A DNA stretch of 37,635 bases from an uncultured Verrucomicrobia subdivision 3 bacterium (GTDB lineage Bacteria > Verrucomicrobiota > Verrucomicrobiia > Limisphaerales > UBA11358). Both the position numbers and the translations under genes were made by a program. Within the stretch, counting starts at the first letter, position 1, and each line of letters starts with the position of its first letter. Under the pieces are notes generated by a model. The model saw nothing but the letters and a program-made list of their open reading frames with translations, was not told the DNA's origin and did not search any database. The DNA lies in assembly GCA_903833055.1 (NCBI GenBank), contig CAILDU010000049.1, forward strand, positions 1 to 37,635, in the 5' to 3' direction. Shown piece by piece: positions 8,407-16,430 of the stretch.

Positions 8407-9309
8407 TCATTGAATCTTCGGCCAGTTAGTCAAAGAAAACTGCGTGAGTTTATAATCGGTGTGGAGAAAATGATTGGTGGAGAGCAGGTGCATGGCGCGG
8501 TTGATGGCGGGAGTCTGGCTGGCGTAATTCGGTCCGCCGCCGACAAAATAATTGTGCGAAACTAAAACCAGTTGGTTGTCGATGAGGAGTAGGGCGGGGT
8601 TGGAAGAATCGCCGCCGCGAATGGTGACATTCCAATTGGTCGTGAGTCCAAACGGAACGGAGTTGCGGCTGTTCCAATTGACGAAATTTCCAGCGGCGAA
8701 ACTCATCGGTTCGCCGAACAGTTGCATGTTTTGATTCATGCCGATGCCTTGCACGAGGTTCGTGCCGGTCGTCGGCAGATAGTTCGTAAAGTTTTCCGGC
8801 AGCACGGGCAGGAAGCCTACGCTTGGCGGCAATTCATCATCCAATAAACCCACGCTGGTGTCGCTGCCCACGTCCACGCGCTCCAATGTGTGTCGCCAAT
8901 ACACTTTGTTGTGGGCATCCAAAAATCCGGCTAGAAGATTCTCTGGGTGCATATGCGTGGCGCATAAATAATGGCGCGGCGAAACCATTGTGAACAGTCC
9001 CTGACCGCTGGGCATATTGCTGAAGCCGATGGGCGTGGCGCTTAAACCTTGCGCGCCACTTAACCAGAATTGGCGTGACCAGCGGGGCAGGAGAAAGCGA
9101 TCTATATCAACGGATAGAAGTGAGTGAATCTCGACCATGTCGGCATATTGGCCGGTGAATTTTTGGGTGCAGGCGGCGGTGTTGGTGGCGAGATAATATG
9201 CCAGCGTGCCTGGCTTCACGGATTCGAGCGCATTGGTCGCAGCGCGAATCGGCAAGGCCAATCCGCTGGCGGCGATTAAAAATAAAATGCGGCGAAAATA
9301 AATTTTCAT
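8407..9309 (-). CDS. Secreted trypsin-like (PA-clan) serine protease-like protein
   Basis: A 300-residue exported protein with a Sec signal peptide (MKIYFRRILFLIAASGLALP, cleavage near IRA-AT). I do not recognise a named family, but the order of three segments fits a chymotrypsin fold: SPRHYLCATHMHP (His119, compare TAAHC), a VGSDTSVGLLDD stretch (Asp150, compare DIALL) and IRGGDSSNPALLLIDNQLV (Ser235, compare GDSGGP). The GDSSNP variant replaces the usual Gly pair, so activity or specificity may differ. It is the last gene of a minus-strand set after the MFS transporter (25 bp gap) and the GH16 enzyme. The assignment rests on motif order only. Confidence 0.72.
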   Translation of the reverse strand: MKIYFRRILFLIAASGLALPIRAATNALESVKPGTLAYYLATNTAACTQKFTGQYADMVEIHSLLSVDIDRFLLPRWSRQFWLSGAQGLSATPIGFSNMPSGQGLFTMVSPRHYLCATHMHPENLLAGFLDAHNKVYWRHTLERVDVGSDTSVGLLDDELPPSVGFLPVLPENFTNYLPTTGTNLVQGIGMNQNMQLFGEPMSFAAGNFVNWNSRNSVPFGLTTNWNVTIRGGDSSNPALLLIDNQLVLVSHNYFVGGGPNYASQTPAINRAMHLLSTNHFLHTDYKLTQFSLTNWPKIQ

Positions 9310-9334
9310 TGGAAATATGGAACGCTGGAAAAAG

Positions 9335-10558
9335 TTATGGCGCGGTGGTGGAAATAATTTTGCTTCGCTTAAAACCTTGGTCGCGGTAGGCGAGGAGAAA
9401 ATAAATCAGCACGGCGGTCACGCTGGCGGCGAGCAGCCCCCAAAACAGTCGCCAGTCCGTGCCGCTGCGCGTCGTGCAGGCGGTGAACCACCAGCCGCTG
9501 CCAAGATAACCGATGAGATTGCCGATGCCGCCGTTGAGTAATGTTAGCAAAGCTTGTGCGCGGTTACGCCACGCGGGTGCGATGTTCTGGTCGAGGAAAA
9601 TTTGTGCGGTGATGAACACGAGGACGAACGACGCGCCGTGCAAGGTTATGCCGACGAGTAGCGACGATTTTGTGTCCATGGCGCTGAACACAAATCGCGC
9701 TACGCCGAGACCGAGGCCGGCGGCAAAGATCCACTTCAATCGCCAGTTCGCCAGCAACCACGCAAGGCCAAACATCGCGATGAGTTCCGTGATTTGCGCG
9801 CAGCTCATCCACGCGCTCGTGTGTCTGAAACCGAGGTCGTGCAGATGCGTCGGTGCATACGGATAAAATGCGGCGAGCGGAATGTTGAAGAGCGTCGTGA
9901 CGATGAAGACCACACGCACGGTGGGGTCTTTCAACAGTGTCAACGCATCAAGGCCGAGGCGTTCGTGCCACGCAAGATGTTCGGCTGATTTGGGGATTTC
10001 CAGCGCAGGTAAATAATAAGTGAACAGTGCCACGAGCAGCCACAGCACCGCGCCGAGATAGCCCGCATACGCCGAACGGTCGAGGCTTAATGCGCTGATG
10101 AGCAGTGCGCCACACATCCAGCCGAAGGTGGCGAGCGCACGGATGGGGCCGAATTCTTTCTTTGCGTCATCCAATCGCGCTAGCACCAGCGCGGTTGAAA
10201 TGCTGAACATCGGCGAATAGGAAAAATAAAAAATCTGGATGAGCACGAGGATGAGCCATGCGTTCCAATGCCCGCGCATCGCCGTGCTGATGAGTGTCAT
10301 CATCGTGGCGGTGGCGAGGGCTAGGCCGCGTAACACTTTCGTCGGCGGCACATGTCGGTCGGCCATGGCGCCAAACAGCAGCGGTGAAATGAAGGCGGCG
10401 ACGGCGGACGCGGCGAACGCGAAGGGTTTGATTTCCCGCAATCCGTGGGCATCGAGAATTGCGCCCAGCGGCACGAACCAGATGGCCATGGCGGCTGCTT
10501 GGATGAAAAATAAAATCATCAGCTCAGCGTATTCGGCTTTGCGCAGCGTTTTTAACAC
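9335..10558 (-). CDS. MFS transporter, nucleoside:H+ symporter-like
   Basis: A 407-residue inner-membrane carrier with about 12 hydrophobic segments. The N-terminal half holds LFGAMADRHVPPTKVL, a version of the MFS loop 2-3 motif. The layout (short N-terminus, FFIQAAAMAIWFVPLG in helix 1, PIRALATFGWMCG before helix 5) resembles the NupG/XapB-like nucleoside symporter group, whose members in this phylum may carry sugars or nucleosides. It sits between the GH16 enzyme (63 bp upstream) and the protease-like gene (25 bp downstream). That context makes uptake of an oligosaccharide released by GH16 a reasonable guess, but the sequence does not show a substrate. Confidence 0.85.
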   Translation of the reverse strand: MLKTLRKAEYAELMILFFIQAAAMAIWFVPLGAILDAHGLREIKPFAFAASAVAAFISPLLFGAMADRHVPPTKVLRGLALATATMMTLISTAMRGHWNAWLILVLIQIFYFSYSPMFSISTALVLARLDDAKKEFGPIRALATFGWMCGALLISALSLDRSAYAGYLGAVLWLLVALFTYYLPALEIPKSAEHLAWHERLGLDALTLLKDPTVRVVFIVTTLFNIPLAAFYPYAPTHLHDLGFRHTSAWMSCAQITELIAMFGLAWLLANWRLKWIFAAGLGLGVARFVFSAMDTKSSLLVGITLHGASFVLVFITAQIFLDQNIAPAWRNRAQALLTLLNGGIGNLIGYLGSGWWFTACTTRSGTDWRLFWGLLAASVTAVLIYFLLAYRDQGFKRSKIISTTAP

Positions 10559-10621
10559 GAGCGGGAAGAATAGCGAAACAACCAGAAAATTAAAGTCGGG
10601 AACAATGCTGGCGTGGCAATT

Positions 10622-11446
10622 TTATTGGGCGCGCTGATAGACGCGCACCCAATCAATCTCGTAGCGGATAGGAAATTTTGTTTGTGATGGATCACCGCCG
10701 TTGTCGCCGCCGACGGCTTGGTTCAAAATAAAATAAATCGGCTGATGAAACGGGTTGCCGCCATCTGCATTATCCGCGTCGGTAAGGTCGAGGTGGTTCA
10801 TTAATTTCCCATCGAGTAACAAATTAATTTTTTGTTCGTCCCAATCCATTGTCCAGATGTGAAATTGTTTTGACCACGCAGCGTCGCCAAGTTCGGCGAG
10901 TGGTTTTTTGTTGGCGAGCCATTTGGTTCTGCCGTCGAGACTGAAACCAAAATTTGCGAGCACCGTGCCAGTGTAATACTCCATGATATCAACCTCGCCG
11001 CAGGCCGGCCAGTCAGTGCCGCGCGACGTGCCGAGCGTCCAGAACGCCGGCCAACTGCCGAGCCGTGTGTCAATGCGCGCACGCATTTCAAATCGGCCAT
11101 ATTTAAACTGTTGCCGCCGCCGCGAGATGAGGCTCGCGGATGTGTAATCAATCCACTCGCGGCGAGTCTGCCAGTCGTCGCTGCCGACGATATAATTTGG
11201 ATTGGGTTTATGTTCGCGGCGTGCCTCGATGACGAGCAGGCCGTTCGTGCAGAACGCATTTTCTGGCTGATACCATTGGAGTTCATGGTTGCGAGCAAAG
11301 CCGCGTTCGAAACTCCAATTGGCCGGGTCAGGCGCGCCGTTGATATTGAACTCATCATGCCAGACGAGTTTGTTGCGCACGCTGGTGCAACCAACGGCCA
11401 ACAGTAAGACAAGCCACAGTGGTAGGCTTACCGCGATGGAAAACAT
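10622..11446 (-). CDS. Glycoside hydrolase family 16 lipoprotein (beta-glucanase-like)
   Basis: A secreted endo-acting glycosidase of family GH16, whose members cleave beta-1,3/1,4-glucans, laminarin, agar or carrageenan. The 274 residues start with a lipoprotein-type signal (lipobox LLAVGC, Cys20), so it is probably anchored in the outer membrane or periplasmic face. The catalytic signature GEVDIMEYY is intact, with nucleophile Glu151, Asp153 and acid/base Glu156. WPAFWTLG before it and the late AVGGDNGGDP segment fit laminarinase-like members. It is first in a minus-strand set with an MFS transporter and a secreted protease-like protein. Confidence 0.93.
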   Translation of the reverse strand: MFSIAVSLPLWLVLLLAVGCTSVRNKLVWHDEFNINGAPDPANWSFERGFARNHELQWYQPENAFCTNGLLVIEARREHKPNPNYIVGSDDWQTRREWIDYTSASLISRRRQQFKYGRFEMRARIDTRLGSWPAFWTLGTSRGTDWPACGEVDIMEYYTGTVLANFGFSLDGRTKWLANKKPLAELGDAAWSKQFHIWTMDWDEQKINLLLDGKLMNHLDLTDADNADGGNPFHQPIYFILNQAVGGDNGGDPSQTKFPIRYEIDWVRVYQRAQ

Positions 11447-11469
11447 AATTTTGATTTGGTAGAAAACAT

Positions 11470-11586
11470 TCAGGCGCGGCGAAATTTAAAATTGAGAGCG
11501 CATCTTTTTTCCAGAGAACCTAGTCTACCTTGGACTAACATATAGATGTAGGTGACTTGCTCGGTCGTATGATGAGTTTTATTCAT
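11470..11586 (-). CDS. Possible small ORF, 38 residues, unknown
   Basis: ATG at 11586 is preceded by AAAGGAAGGCC, one of the few Shine-Dalgarno-like sequences in the window. The frame encodes MNKTHHTTEQVTYIYMLVQG and ends with a basic tail (FKFRRA). I recognise no family. The TTEQ start faintly recalls IS3-type OrfA N-termini, which would make it a transposase scrap, but that is too short to argue. It may not be expressed. Confidence 0.22.
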   Translation of the reverse strand: MNKTHHTTEQVTYIYMLVQGRLGSLEKRCALNFKFRRA

Positions 11587-11640
11587 GATGGCCTTCCTTT
11601 CTTTGCCTGAAAACCATTGGATTCACAATAGTCTAGTTTA

Positions 11641-11820
11641 GAGGAGCCCACCCACGCCGCCGGTGAAATTAAATCTGGTGCTAAGGTGCGTTCGGAGTTG
11701 ATGGATGTCATCGCCGTCGCGGGGTCAGAAGTTTTTACTAAGCATTCTTAACTCGATGGAATCGCTGCCGGAGCCGCTGCAAAGCATCAGGTGCTTGCGA
11801 CCTTGGCCGGGTCGTCATAA
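11641..11820 (+). pseudogene. Possible decayed coding remnant, Ala-rich
   Basis: A single plus-strand frame reads through 60 codons with one stop (TAA 11749-11751). Before the stop it gives AGEIKSGAKVRSELMDVIAV and after it IAAGAAAKHQVLATLAGSS. The residue composition looks protein-like on both sides of the stop, which suggests a broken gene end. The family is not recognised and there is no start codon in context, so chance remains possible. Confidence 0.22.
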
Positions 11821-11885
11821 GTGGTAGCTTATATTTCTTTATATTTTTCTATTGCCTAATCCGGCCTCCCTGATTTAATAAGCCC

Positions 11886-12248
11886 ATGAGTATTGCCAAT
11901 CTAACTCCATCCCAACTACGCCAAGCTGCTGATCTCATTGAAAAGATCGCGGCATTGGAAAAACAACTCGCACAACTGCAAGGAGCCAAAGCTGCTCCTA
12001 CTGCTGCTGCCAAACCCGCTAATAAAAAGGGCGGAATGAGTGCAGCGGGTAAAGCTCGCATCTCTGCTGCGGCTAAACTTCGTTGGGCCAAAATCAATGC
12101 GGCCAAGGCCAAGACGGCTCCCAAAGCTGTTAAACCAACTGTGGTTAAGACGGCAAAAAAGAAGTTTGTTATGAGTGCTGCGGCCAAAGCCAAACTTTCG
12201 GCACTTATGAAGGCCAGATGGGCTGCCAAAAAATCAGCCAAGAAGTAA
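11886..12248 (+). CDS. Small Lys/Ala-rich basic protein with twin RWA motifs
   Basis: A 120-residue, very basic protein. Residues about 7-34 form a coiled coil (LRQAADLIEKIAALEKQLAQL). An Ala/Pro/Lys linker follows, then two copies of the same motif: MSAAGKARISAAAKLRWAK (about 51-69) and MSAAAKAKLSALMKARWAA (about 96-114), joined by a KTAPKAVKPTVVKTAKKK linker. The composition recalls histone H1-like or AT-hook-like bacterial nucleoid proteins, and the motif is seen in hypothetical proteins from several phyla. DNA or RNA binding is inferred from charge only. It stands alone, with a strong terminator 22 bp after its stop. Its codon use is less GC-biased than that of its neighbours. Confidence 0.85.
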   Translation: MSIANLTPSQLRQAADLIEKIAALEKQLAQLQGAKAAPTAAAKPANKKGGMSAAGKARISAAAKLRWAKINAAKAKTAPKAVKPTVVKTAKKKFVMSAAAKAKLSALMKARWAAKKSAKK

Positions 12249-12269
12249 TTTCTAAAACATATTAACTGC

Positions 12270-12302
12270 AAAGGCCACTCATCAAGAGTGGCCTTTGTTT
12301 TT
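12270..12302 (+). terminator. Rho-independent terminator of the basic-protein gene
   Basis: A perfect 11-bp stem (AAAGGCCACTC paired with GAGTGGCCTTT) closes a 5-base loop ATCAA and is followed by GTTTTT. It lies 22 bp downstream of the stop at 12248. This is the clearest terminator in the window. Confidence 0.93.
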
Positions 12303-12414
12303 ATAGAGAAAAATGTCTGGCTGCTTAATCTAGGCATGGCTCATGGCCGGTTAAAGTTCAGAACTGTTAAATAGAGATTGTTTTCACGCTTGCGGCGGTT
12401 TTAATAAGAAGATT

Positions 12415-13092
12415 GTGTCCGAAACCATTGTTAGAATTCGGGAGCTGACCAAGGTTTATGCTCAAGGCGAAATTCAGGTGACCGCGCTTGATCGCATCAC
12501 GCTCGACATTGCCGCCGGGGAATTCCTCGCGCTGATGGGGCCGTCTGGCTCCGGCAAATCCACGTTGCTGCATATCATCGCTGGCGTGGATCGTCCGACC
12601 AGCGGCGAATGTCTCGTGCAAGGCGTGGACGTGACCAAGCTGAACGAGTCGCAACTCGCCGACTGGCGGAATCAAAATGTTGGTTTCATTTTTCAAACCT
12701 TCAATCTGATTCCCGTTTTAACGGCGGCGGAAAATGTGGAACTGCCGTTGTTGCTCACGCAACTGGATCGCCGCCAGCGCCGCCAGCAAGTTGAAACCGC
12801 ACTGGAAGTTGTCGGCCTCGCGGATCGCGCGAAACATTTGCCGCGACAACTTTCCGGCGGACAGGAACAGCGCGTCGCCATCGCGCGCGCGCTGGTGACT
12901 GATCCAAAATTGATTGTCGCGGACGAACCGACCGGCAATCTGGATTCGCACAGTGCGCAGGAAGTGCTCACCGCCTTGCAATCGCTGCGTCGCGATGCAG
13001 GCAAAACGATTATCATGGTCACGCACGATCCGAAAGCCGCCGCATTCGGCACGCGACAAATCCATCTGGAAAAAGGTGAATTGAGCGCGTGA
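12415..13092 (+). CDS. ABC transporter ATP-binding protein (MacB/LolD type)
   Basis: The ATPase subunit of an export-type ABC system of the MacB/LolD/FtsE group, 225 residues, on the cytoplasmic face. All motifs are intact: Walker [10 protein letters not shown] (42-50), Q-loop Gln94 ([10 protein letters not shown]), signature [15 protein letters not shown] (from 146), Walker [13 protein letters not shown] (from 166) and switch His204 (MVTHD). The start is a GTG at 12415. The sequence from [14 protein letters not shown] onward is typical of the family start. The stop overlaps the GTG start of the next permease by 4 bases, so coupled translation is likely. First gene of a four-gene export operon. 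Confidence 0.95.
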   Translation: MSETIVRIRELTKVYAQGEIQVTALDRITLDIAAGEFLALMGPSGSGKSTLLHIIAGVDRPTSGECLVQGVDVTKLNESQLADWRNQNVGFIFQTFNLIPVLTAAENVELPLLLTQLDRRQRRQQVETALEVVGLADRAKHLPRQLSGGQEQRVAIARALVTDPKLIVADEPTGNLDSHSAQEVLTALQSLRRDAGKTIIMVTHDPKAAAFGTRQIHLEKGELSA

Positions 13093-14234
13093 CCCTTTCG
13101 ACTTTCATTTTTAAAAATGCGCTGCGCAACAAGCGACGCGCGTTGTTGTCCGTGTCGAGTGTGGCGGCCAGTTTGTTTCTACTCGTGACGCTCCAAGTTG
13201 CATTGCGCGAACTTACCTTGCCAGTGGAAAGTGCTGGCGCGGAACTCCGCGTGTGTGCGCGTAATAAAGTTTCCCTCACCAATCCGCTACCCGCGCGACA
13301 ACGCACCATCATTGAAAAAATTCCCGGCGTCGAAGGTGTCACACCGTTCACTTGGTTCGGCGGCCAGTTTCAAAACGAAGGCGCGATGACCTTCGCACAG
13401 TTCGCCATGGACGCAAGAGAAACGCGGCGTGTGTTTACCGACTTGAAACTTACCGCGGCGGAGCAGGCGGCGTATGAATCCGAAAAATCTTCCGCCATCA
13501 TCGGTAAAATTTCGGCGGACAAATATCATTTCAAAGTCGGCGACCATTTCACGCTCGATAGCACGATTTATCCCGGCTCGTTGGAATTCAAAATAGCCGG
13601 CATTTTCACCGGCACGGCGGATGATCGCATGATGATGTTTCATCAGGAGTATTTGGATGAATCCATCGGCACACCCGGACTTGTCGGCATGTGGTGGATT
13701 AAAGTGAAGAACGCCGACGACATGCCCATCGTCATCAAAACCATCAACGATGCGTTCGCCAACACCGCTGCGGAAGTGCGCGCGGAAAGCGAACGCAATT
13801 TTCAACTCGGCTTCATCTCGATGCTTGGCAATATCAAAACGCTCATCGCGTCCATCAGCACCGTGGTCGTGTTCACGCTGGTGCTCGTCACCGCGAGCAC
13901 AATGAGCATGGCGGTGCGCGAACGCTTCCGCGAACTGGCGATTCTCAAGGCGCTGGGTTTTCGCCGACGCGAACTTTTTGTTTTCATCCTCGCCGAAAGT
14001 TTTGGCCTCGCCGTGGTTGGCGCGGTGTTGGGAATCGGCGCGGCGTATTGCGTCTATACGTTTGGCAACATCAGCCAAATGACGCACGGAATTTTTGTTT
14101 CCTTCGAAGTCACACCGCACATCATGGGGCTGGCGGCGCTCGTGGCGGCGCTGCTCGGAATCATTTCTGCGATTGCGCCGTCGTTGGCCGTGGCACGGAT
14201 GAGCGTGGTGAATGGCTTGAAAACATTGGATTAA
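13089..14234 (+). CDS. ABC transporter permease, FtsX/MacB type (first copy)
   Basis: A 381-residue inner-membrane permease with the FtsX-like layout: one N-terminal helix (about 20-37, after a basic [13 protein letters not shown] stretch), a large periplasmic MacB-type domain (about 40-255), and three C-terminal helices with the family motif [18 protein letters not shown] [17 protein letters not shown] before the second. It starts with GTG inside the end of the ATPase gene and ends directly before the second permease ATG at 14235, with no gap. The pair of unequal permeases suggests a heterodimer. The substrate is unknown. Confidence 0.92.
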   Translation: MTLSTFIFKNALRNKRRALLSVSSVAASLFLLVTLQVALRELTLPVESAGAELRVCARNKVSLTNPLPARQRTIIEKIPGVEGVTPFTWFGGQFQNEGAMTFAQFAMDARETRRVFTDLKLTAAEQAAYESEKSSAIIGKISADKYHFKVGDHFTLDSTIYPGSLEFKIAGIFTGTADDRMMMFHQEYLDESIGTPGLVGMWWIKVKNADDMPIVIKTINDAFANTAAEVRAESERNFQLGFISMLGNIKTLIASISTVVVFTLVLVTASTMSMAVRERFRELAILKALGFRRRELFVFILAESFGLAVVGAVLGIGAAYCVYTFGNISQMTHGIFVSFEVTPHIMGLAALVAALLGIISAIAPSLAVARMSVVNGLKTLD

Positions 14235-15398
14235 ATGGCGCTGCCACTAAAATATAATTTTCGCAACGTCATCGTTCGCTGGCGCGCGACGCTCGCGACG
14301 ATTCTCGGCATCGCGATGGTCGTTGCCGTTTATGTGCTGGTGCAAGCGCTCGCCGTTGGCTTGGAAAAATCCGCCAGCAACACCGGCGATCCGCGCAACG
14401 TGATGATTGTCCGCAAAGGCGCCACCGCCGAATCGAGCAGTCAGGTTTCGCTCGCGCAACTTCAGACTGTCCGCTACTGGCCGCAAATAGCGCACGACGC
14501 CCAAGGCGTGCCGTTTGTCTCTGCCGACGTCATCACACTCATCAGCCAGCCGCGCATTGACGGTCGCGGCGAAGCAAATGTTTCCGTGCGCGGACTTACG
14601 CCCATCGGATTACAACTGCGTCCGCAAGTGAAACTCGTGACGGGCCGCTGGTTCACTCCGGGCAAACGCGAAGTGGCTATCAGCCAGAAAATCGCGCGCC
14701 GTTTTACCAGCTTTCATGTCGGCGAGAGTTTTCGCACGGCTGGAAATACCCTTACGGTTGTTGGCGAATTTGATGGTAGCAACAGCGCCTTTGATTCCGA
14801 AATCTGGATGGATGCAGACGAAGCGCGCTCGTTGTTTGACCGCCAGAATTATTCCAGCCTGCTCGTGCGCGTGACCAGCCCGCAAGCGGCGCAGGAAATA
14901 ATTTCACGCATCGAAGCGGACAAACGCCTGCCGCTGCGCGCTGAAGCCGAAGTGAAATATTATGGCGACCAAACCGCGACGGCGACACCCATCCGCATCC
15001 TCGGAAATTTTCTCGCCACCGCCATGTCCATCGGCGCAATTTTTGCGGCGATGAACACGATGTATGCGAGCGTCGGCGCGCGCACGCGCGAAATCGGCAC
15101 GTTGCGCGTGCTGGGTTTTCGTCGCCGTTCGGTGCTCGCGGGTTTCATCATTGAAGGCGCGTTGCTCGCCGCCATCGGCGGCGTGCTCGGTTGCTTGCTG
15201 GCATTGCCGCTGCACGGCTATTCCACCGGCACGATGAGTTTTAATTCTTTCAGTGAAACTGTTTTTGAATTTCGCATTACGCCCTGGCTGGCGGCAAAGG
15301 GAATAATTTTTTCCGTGGTGGTCGGCATCATTGGTAGCCTGCTGCCCGCCCTGCGCGCGTCACGCCTGCCCGTGATTGCCGCGCTAAAATCCGTTTAA
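14235..15398 (+). CDS. ABC transporter permease, FtsX/MacB type (second copy)
   Basis: A 387-residue permease of the same fold as the preceding one: N-terminal helix (about 15-35, MVVAVYVLVQALAVG), a periplasmic domain, then three C-terminal helices. The cytoplasmic coupling motif reads RTREIGTLRVLGFRRRSVLAGF. Its first base follows the previous stop codon directly. The two permeases share layout rather than close sequence, which fits a long-standing heterodimer. With the ATPase and the adaptor at 15417 it forms a MacAB-like exporter lacking its own outer-membrane channel. Confidence 0.92.
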   Translation: MALPLKYNFRNVIVRWRATLATILGIAMVVAVYVLVQALAVGLEKSASNTGDPRNVMIVRKGATAESSSQVSLAQLQTVRYWPQIAHDAQGVPFVSADVITLISQPRIDGRGEANVSVRGLTPIGLQLRPQVKLVTGRWFTPGKREVAISQKIARRFTSFHVGESFRTAGNTLTVVGEFDGSNSAFDSEIWMDADEARSLFDRQNYSSLLVRVTSPQAAQEIISRIEADKRLPLRAEAEVKYYGDQTATATPIRILGNFLATAMSIGAIFAAMNTMYASVGARTREIGTLRVLGFRRRSVLAGFIIEGALLAAIGGVLGCLLALPLHGYSTGTMSFNSFSETVFEFRITPWLAAKGIIFSVVVGIIGSLLPALRASRLPVIAALKSV

Positions 15399-15416
15399 CA
15401 ATTTTATAAAAGTCCT

Positions 15417-16409
15417 ATGAATACTGACAAATTATCGGGTCTGAAAATTGAGCCGCAGCAAAAGCAGCGGACGCAAAAAACGTTTTGGAGCATTGTCATC
15501 ACCGTCATCGTTGTGTTGTTGCTCGCACTACTGATTGCTCAACCGTGGGCGAAGGATAGTCGCGCTGCCGCAAAAAATGATTCCGCCGGAAAAACTGTTT
15601 CTACAAATTCTATTGCCGCAACTTCCACCGCAGTTTCACCACCCGTAACCACTGGCGATGCCGGCGAGAAAGTTCTGACCGTGAATGGCTACATCATTAA
15701 TCGCGAGCGCATCGAAATCAGTCCGCGTTTTCTCGGTGTCGTAAAATGGATTGGCGTGAAGAAAGGTGACGCGGTGACCAACGGACAGGTCGTCGTGCTC
15801 TTGGACGATACCGAATACCGCGCTCGACTGGCCGAAGCCCAAGGCCAGTTGGCCGCTGCCCAAGCAGCAGTGTCACGCGACGAATTAAATTTTCAGCGGA
15901 TTGAAAATTTGTCACGCACCGACATCGAGTCTAAACAGTCCGCCGACAACGCGCGTCTCATACTAGAAGCTGACCGCGCCTCGGTTCAGGCCGCGCAAGG
16001 CGCGCGCGATCTCGCCCAGACTTATGTTGACTGGTGCACCATCCGCTCGCCGCTCAACGGTGTGGTTTTGGAAAAACTGGCGAACCCTGGCGAACTGGTG
16101 ATGCCGCAAAGTTTTGGCGGCGGACGCGGACCCAGCACCGCGCTGCTGGCGGTCGCCGATCCGCAGGATTTACAGGTGGAAATTGACGTGAACGAAGCCG
16201 ACCTTTCCAAAATTTCTCTTAACCGGAAATGTCACATCAGCCCCGAAGCGTATCCTGACAAGACCTACAACGGATATGTTGCGGAGATCGCGCCCGAGGC
16301 TGATCGCGCCAAAGGCACTTTGCAAATCAAAGTGCAGATTTTGAATCCGGATAAATTTCTCACCCCGCAATTGAGTGCCAAGGTAGATATTCTAAAGAGC
16401 GGCGACTAA
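15417..16409 (+). CDS. HlyD/MacA-type periplasmic adaptor protein
   Basis: A membrane-fusion protein of 330 residues that links an inner-membrane pump to an outer-membrane channel. It has a cytoplasmic N-tail, one membrane helix (about 23-42, SIVITVIVVLLLALLIA), a Ser/Thr-rich linker, then split lipoyl halves around an alpha-helical hairpin (roughly 140-200, AQGQLAAAQAAVSRDELNFQ onward) and a beta-barrel domain (VEIDVNEADLSKISL). It lies 18 bp after the second permease and is the last gene of the operon. It converges with the RND pump gene, with 21 bp between the two stop codons and no obvious bidirectional terminator. Confidence 0.92.
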   Translation: MNTDKLSGLKIEPQQKQRTQKTFWSIVITVIVVLLLALLIAQPWAKDSRAAAKNDSAGKTVSTNSIAATSTAVSPPVTTGDAGEKVLTVNGYIINRERIEISPRFLGVVKWIGVKKGDAVTNGQVVVLLDDTEYRARLAEAQGQLAAAQAAVSRDELNFQRIENLSRTDIESKQSADNARLILEADRASVQAAQGARDLAQTYVDWCTIRSPLNGVVLEKLANPGELVMPQSFGGGRGPSTALLAVADPQDLQVEIDVNEADLSKISLNRKCHISPEAYPDKTYNGYVAEIAPEADRAKGTLQIKVQILNPDKFLTPQLSAKVDILKSGD

Positions 16410-16430
16410 TTTTCGAGGAGCACAAATTAA

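Larger units (their letters stand above)
11447..11885. other. Gene-poor stretch with decayed sequence
   Basis: No intact conserved gene is visible in these 439 bp. They contain the upstream region of the GH16 gene, a possible 38-codon minus-strand ORF (11470-11586), a 60-codon plus-strand frame with one internal stop (11641-11820) and an AT-rich segment (about 11825-11860) that could hold the promoter of the basic protein at 11886. Confidence 0.5.

Noticed and set aside
11717-11728. TCGCGGGGTCAG shared with 25496-25507 as a mobile-element scar
   Set aside because: A 12-base match between two places is expected by chance in a window of this size, and the flanks do not match.
12378-12406. TTGTTT-17 bp-TTAATA as a promoter for the ABC operon
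   Set aside because: The -10 match is poor and the start site would fall at the GTG itself, so I did not list it.
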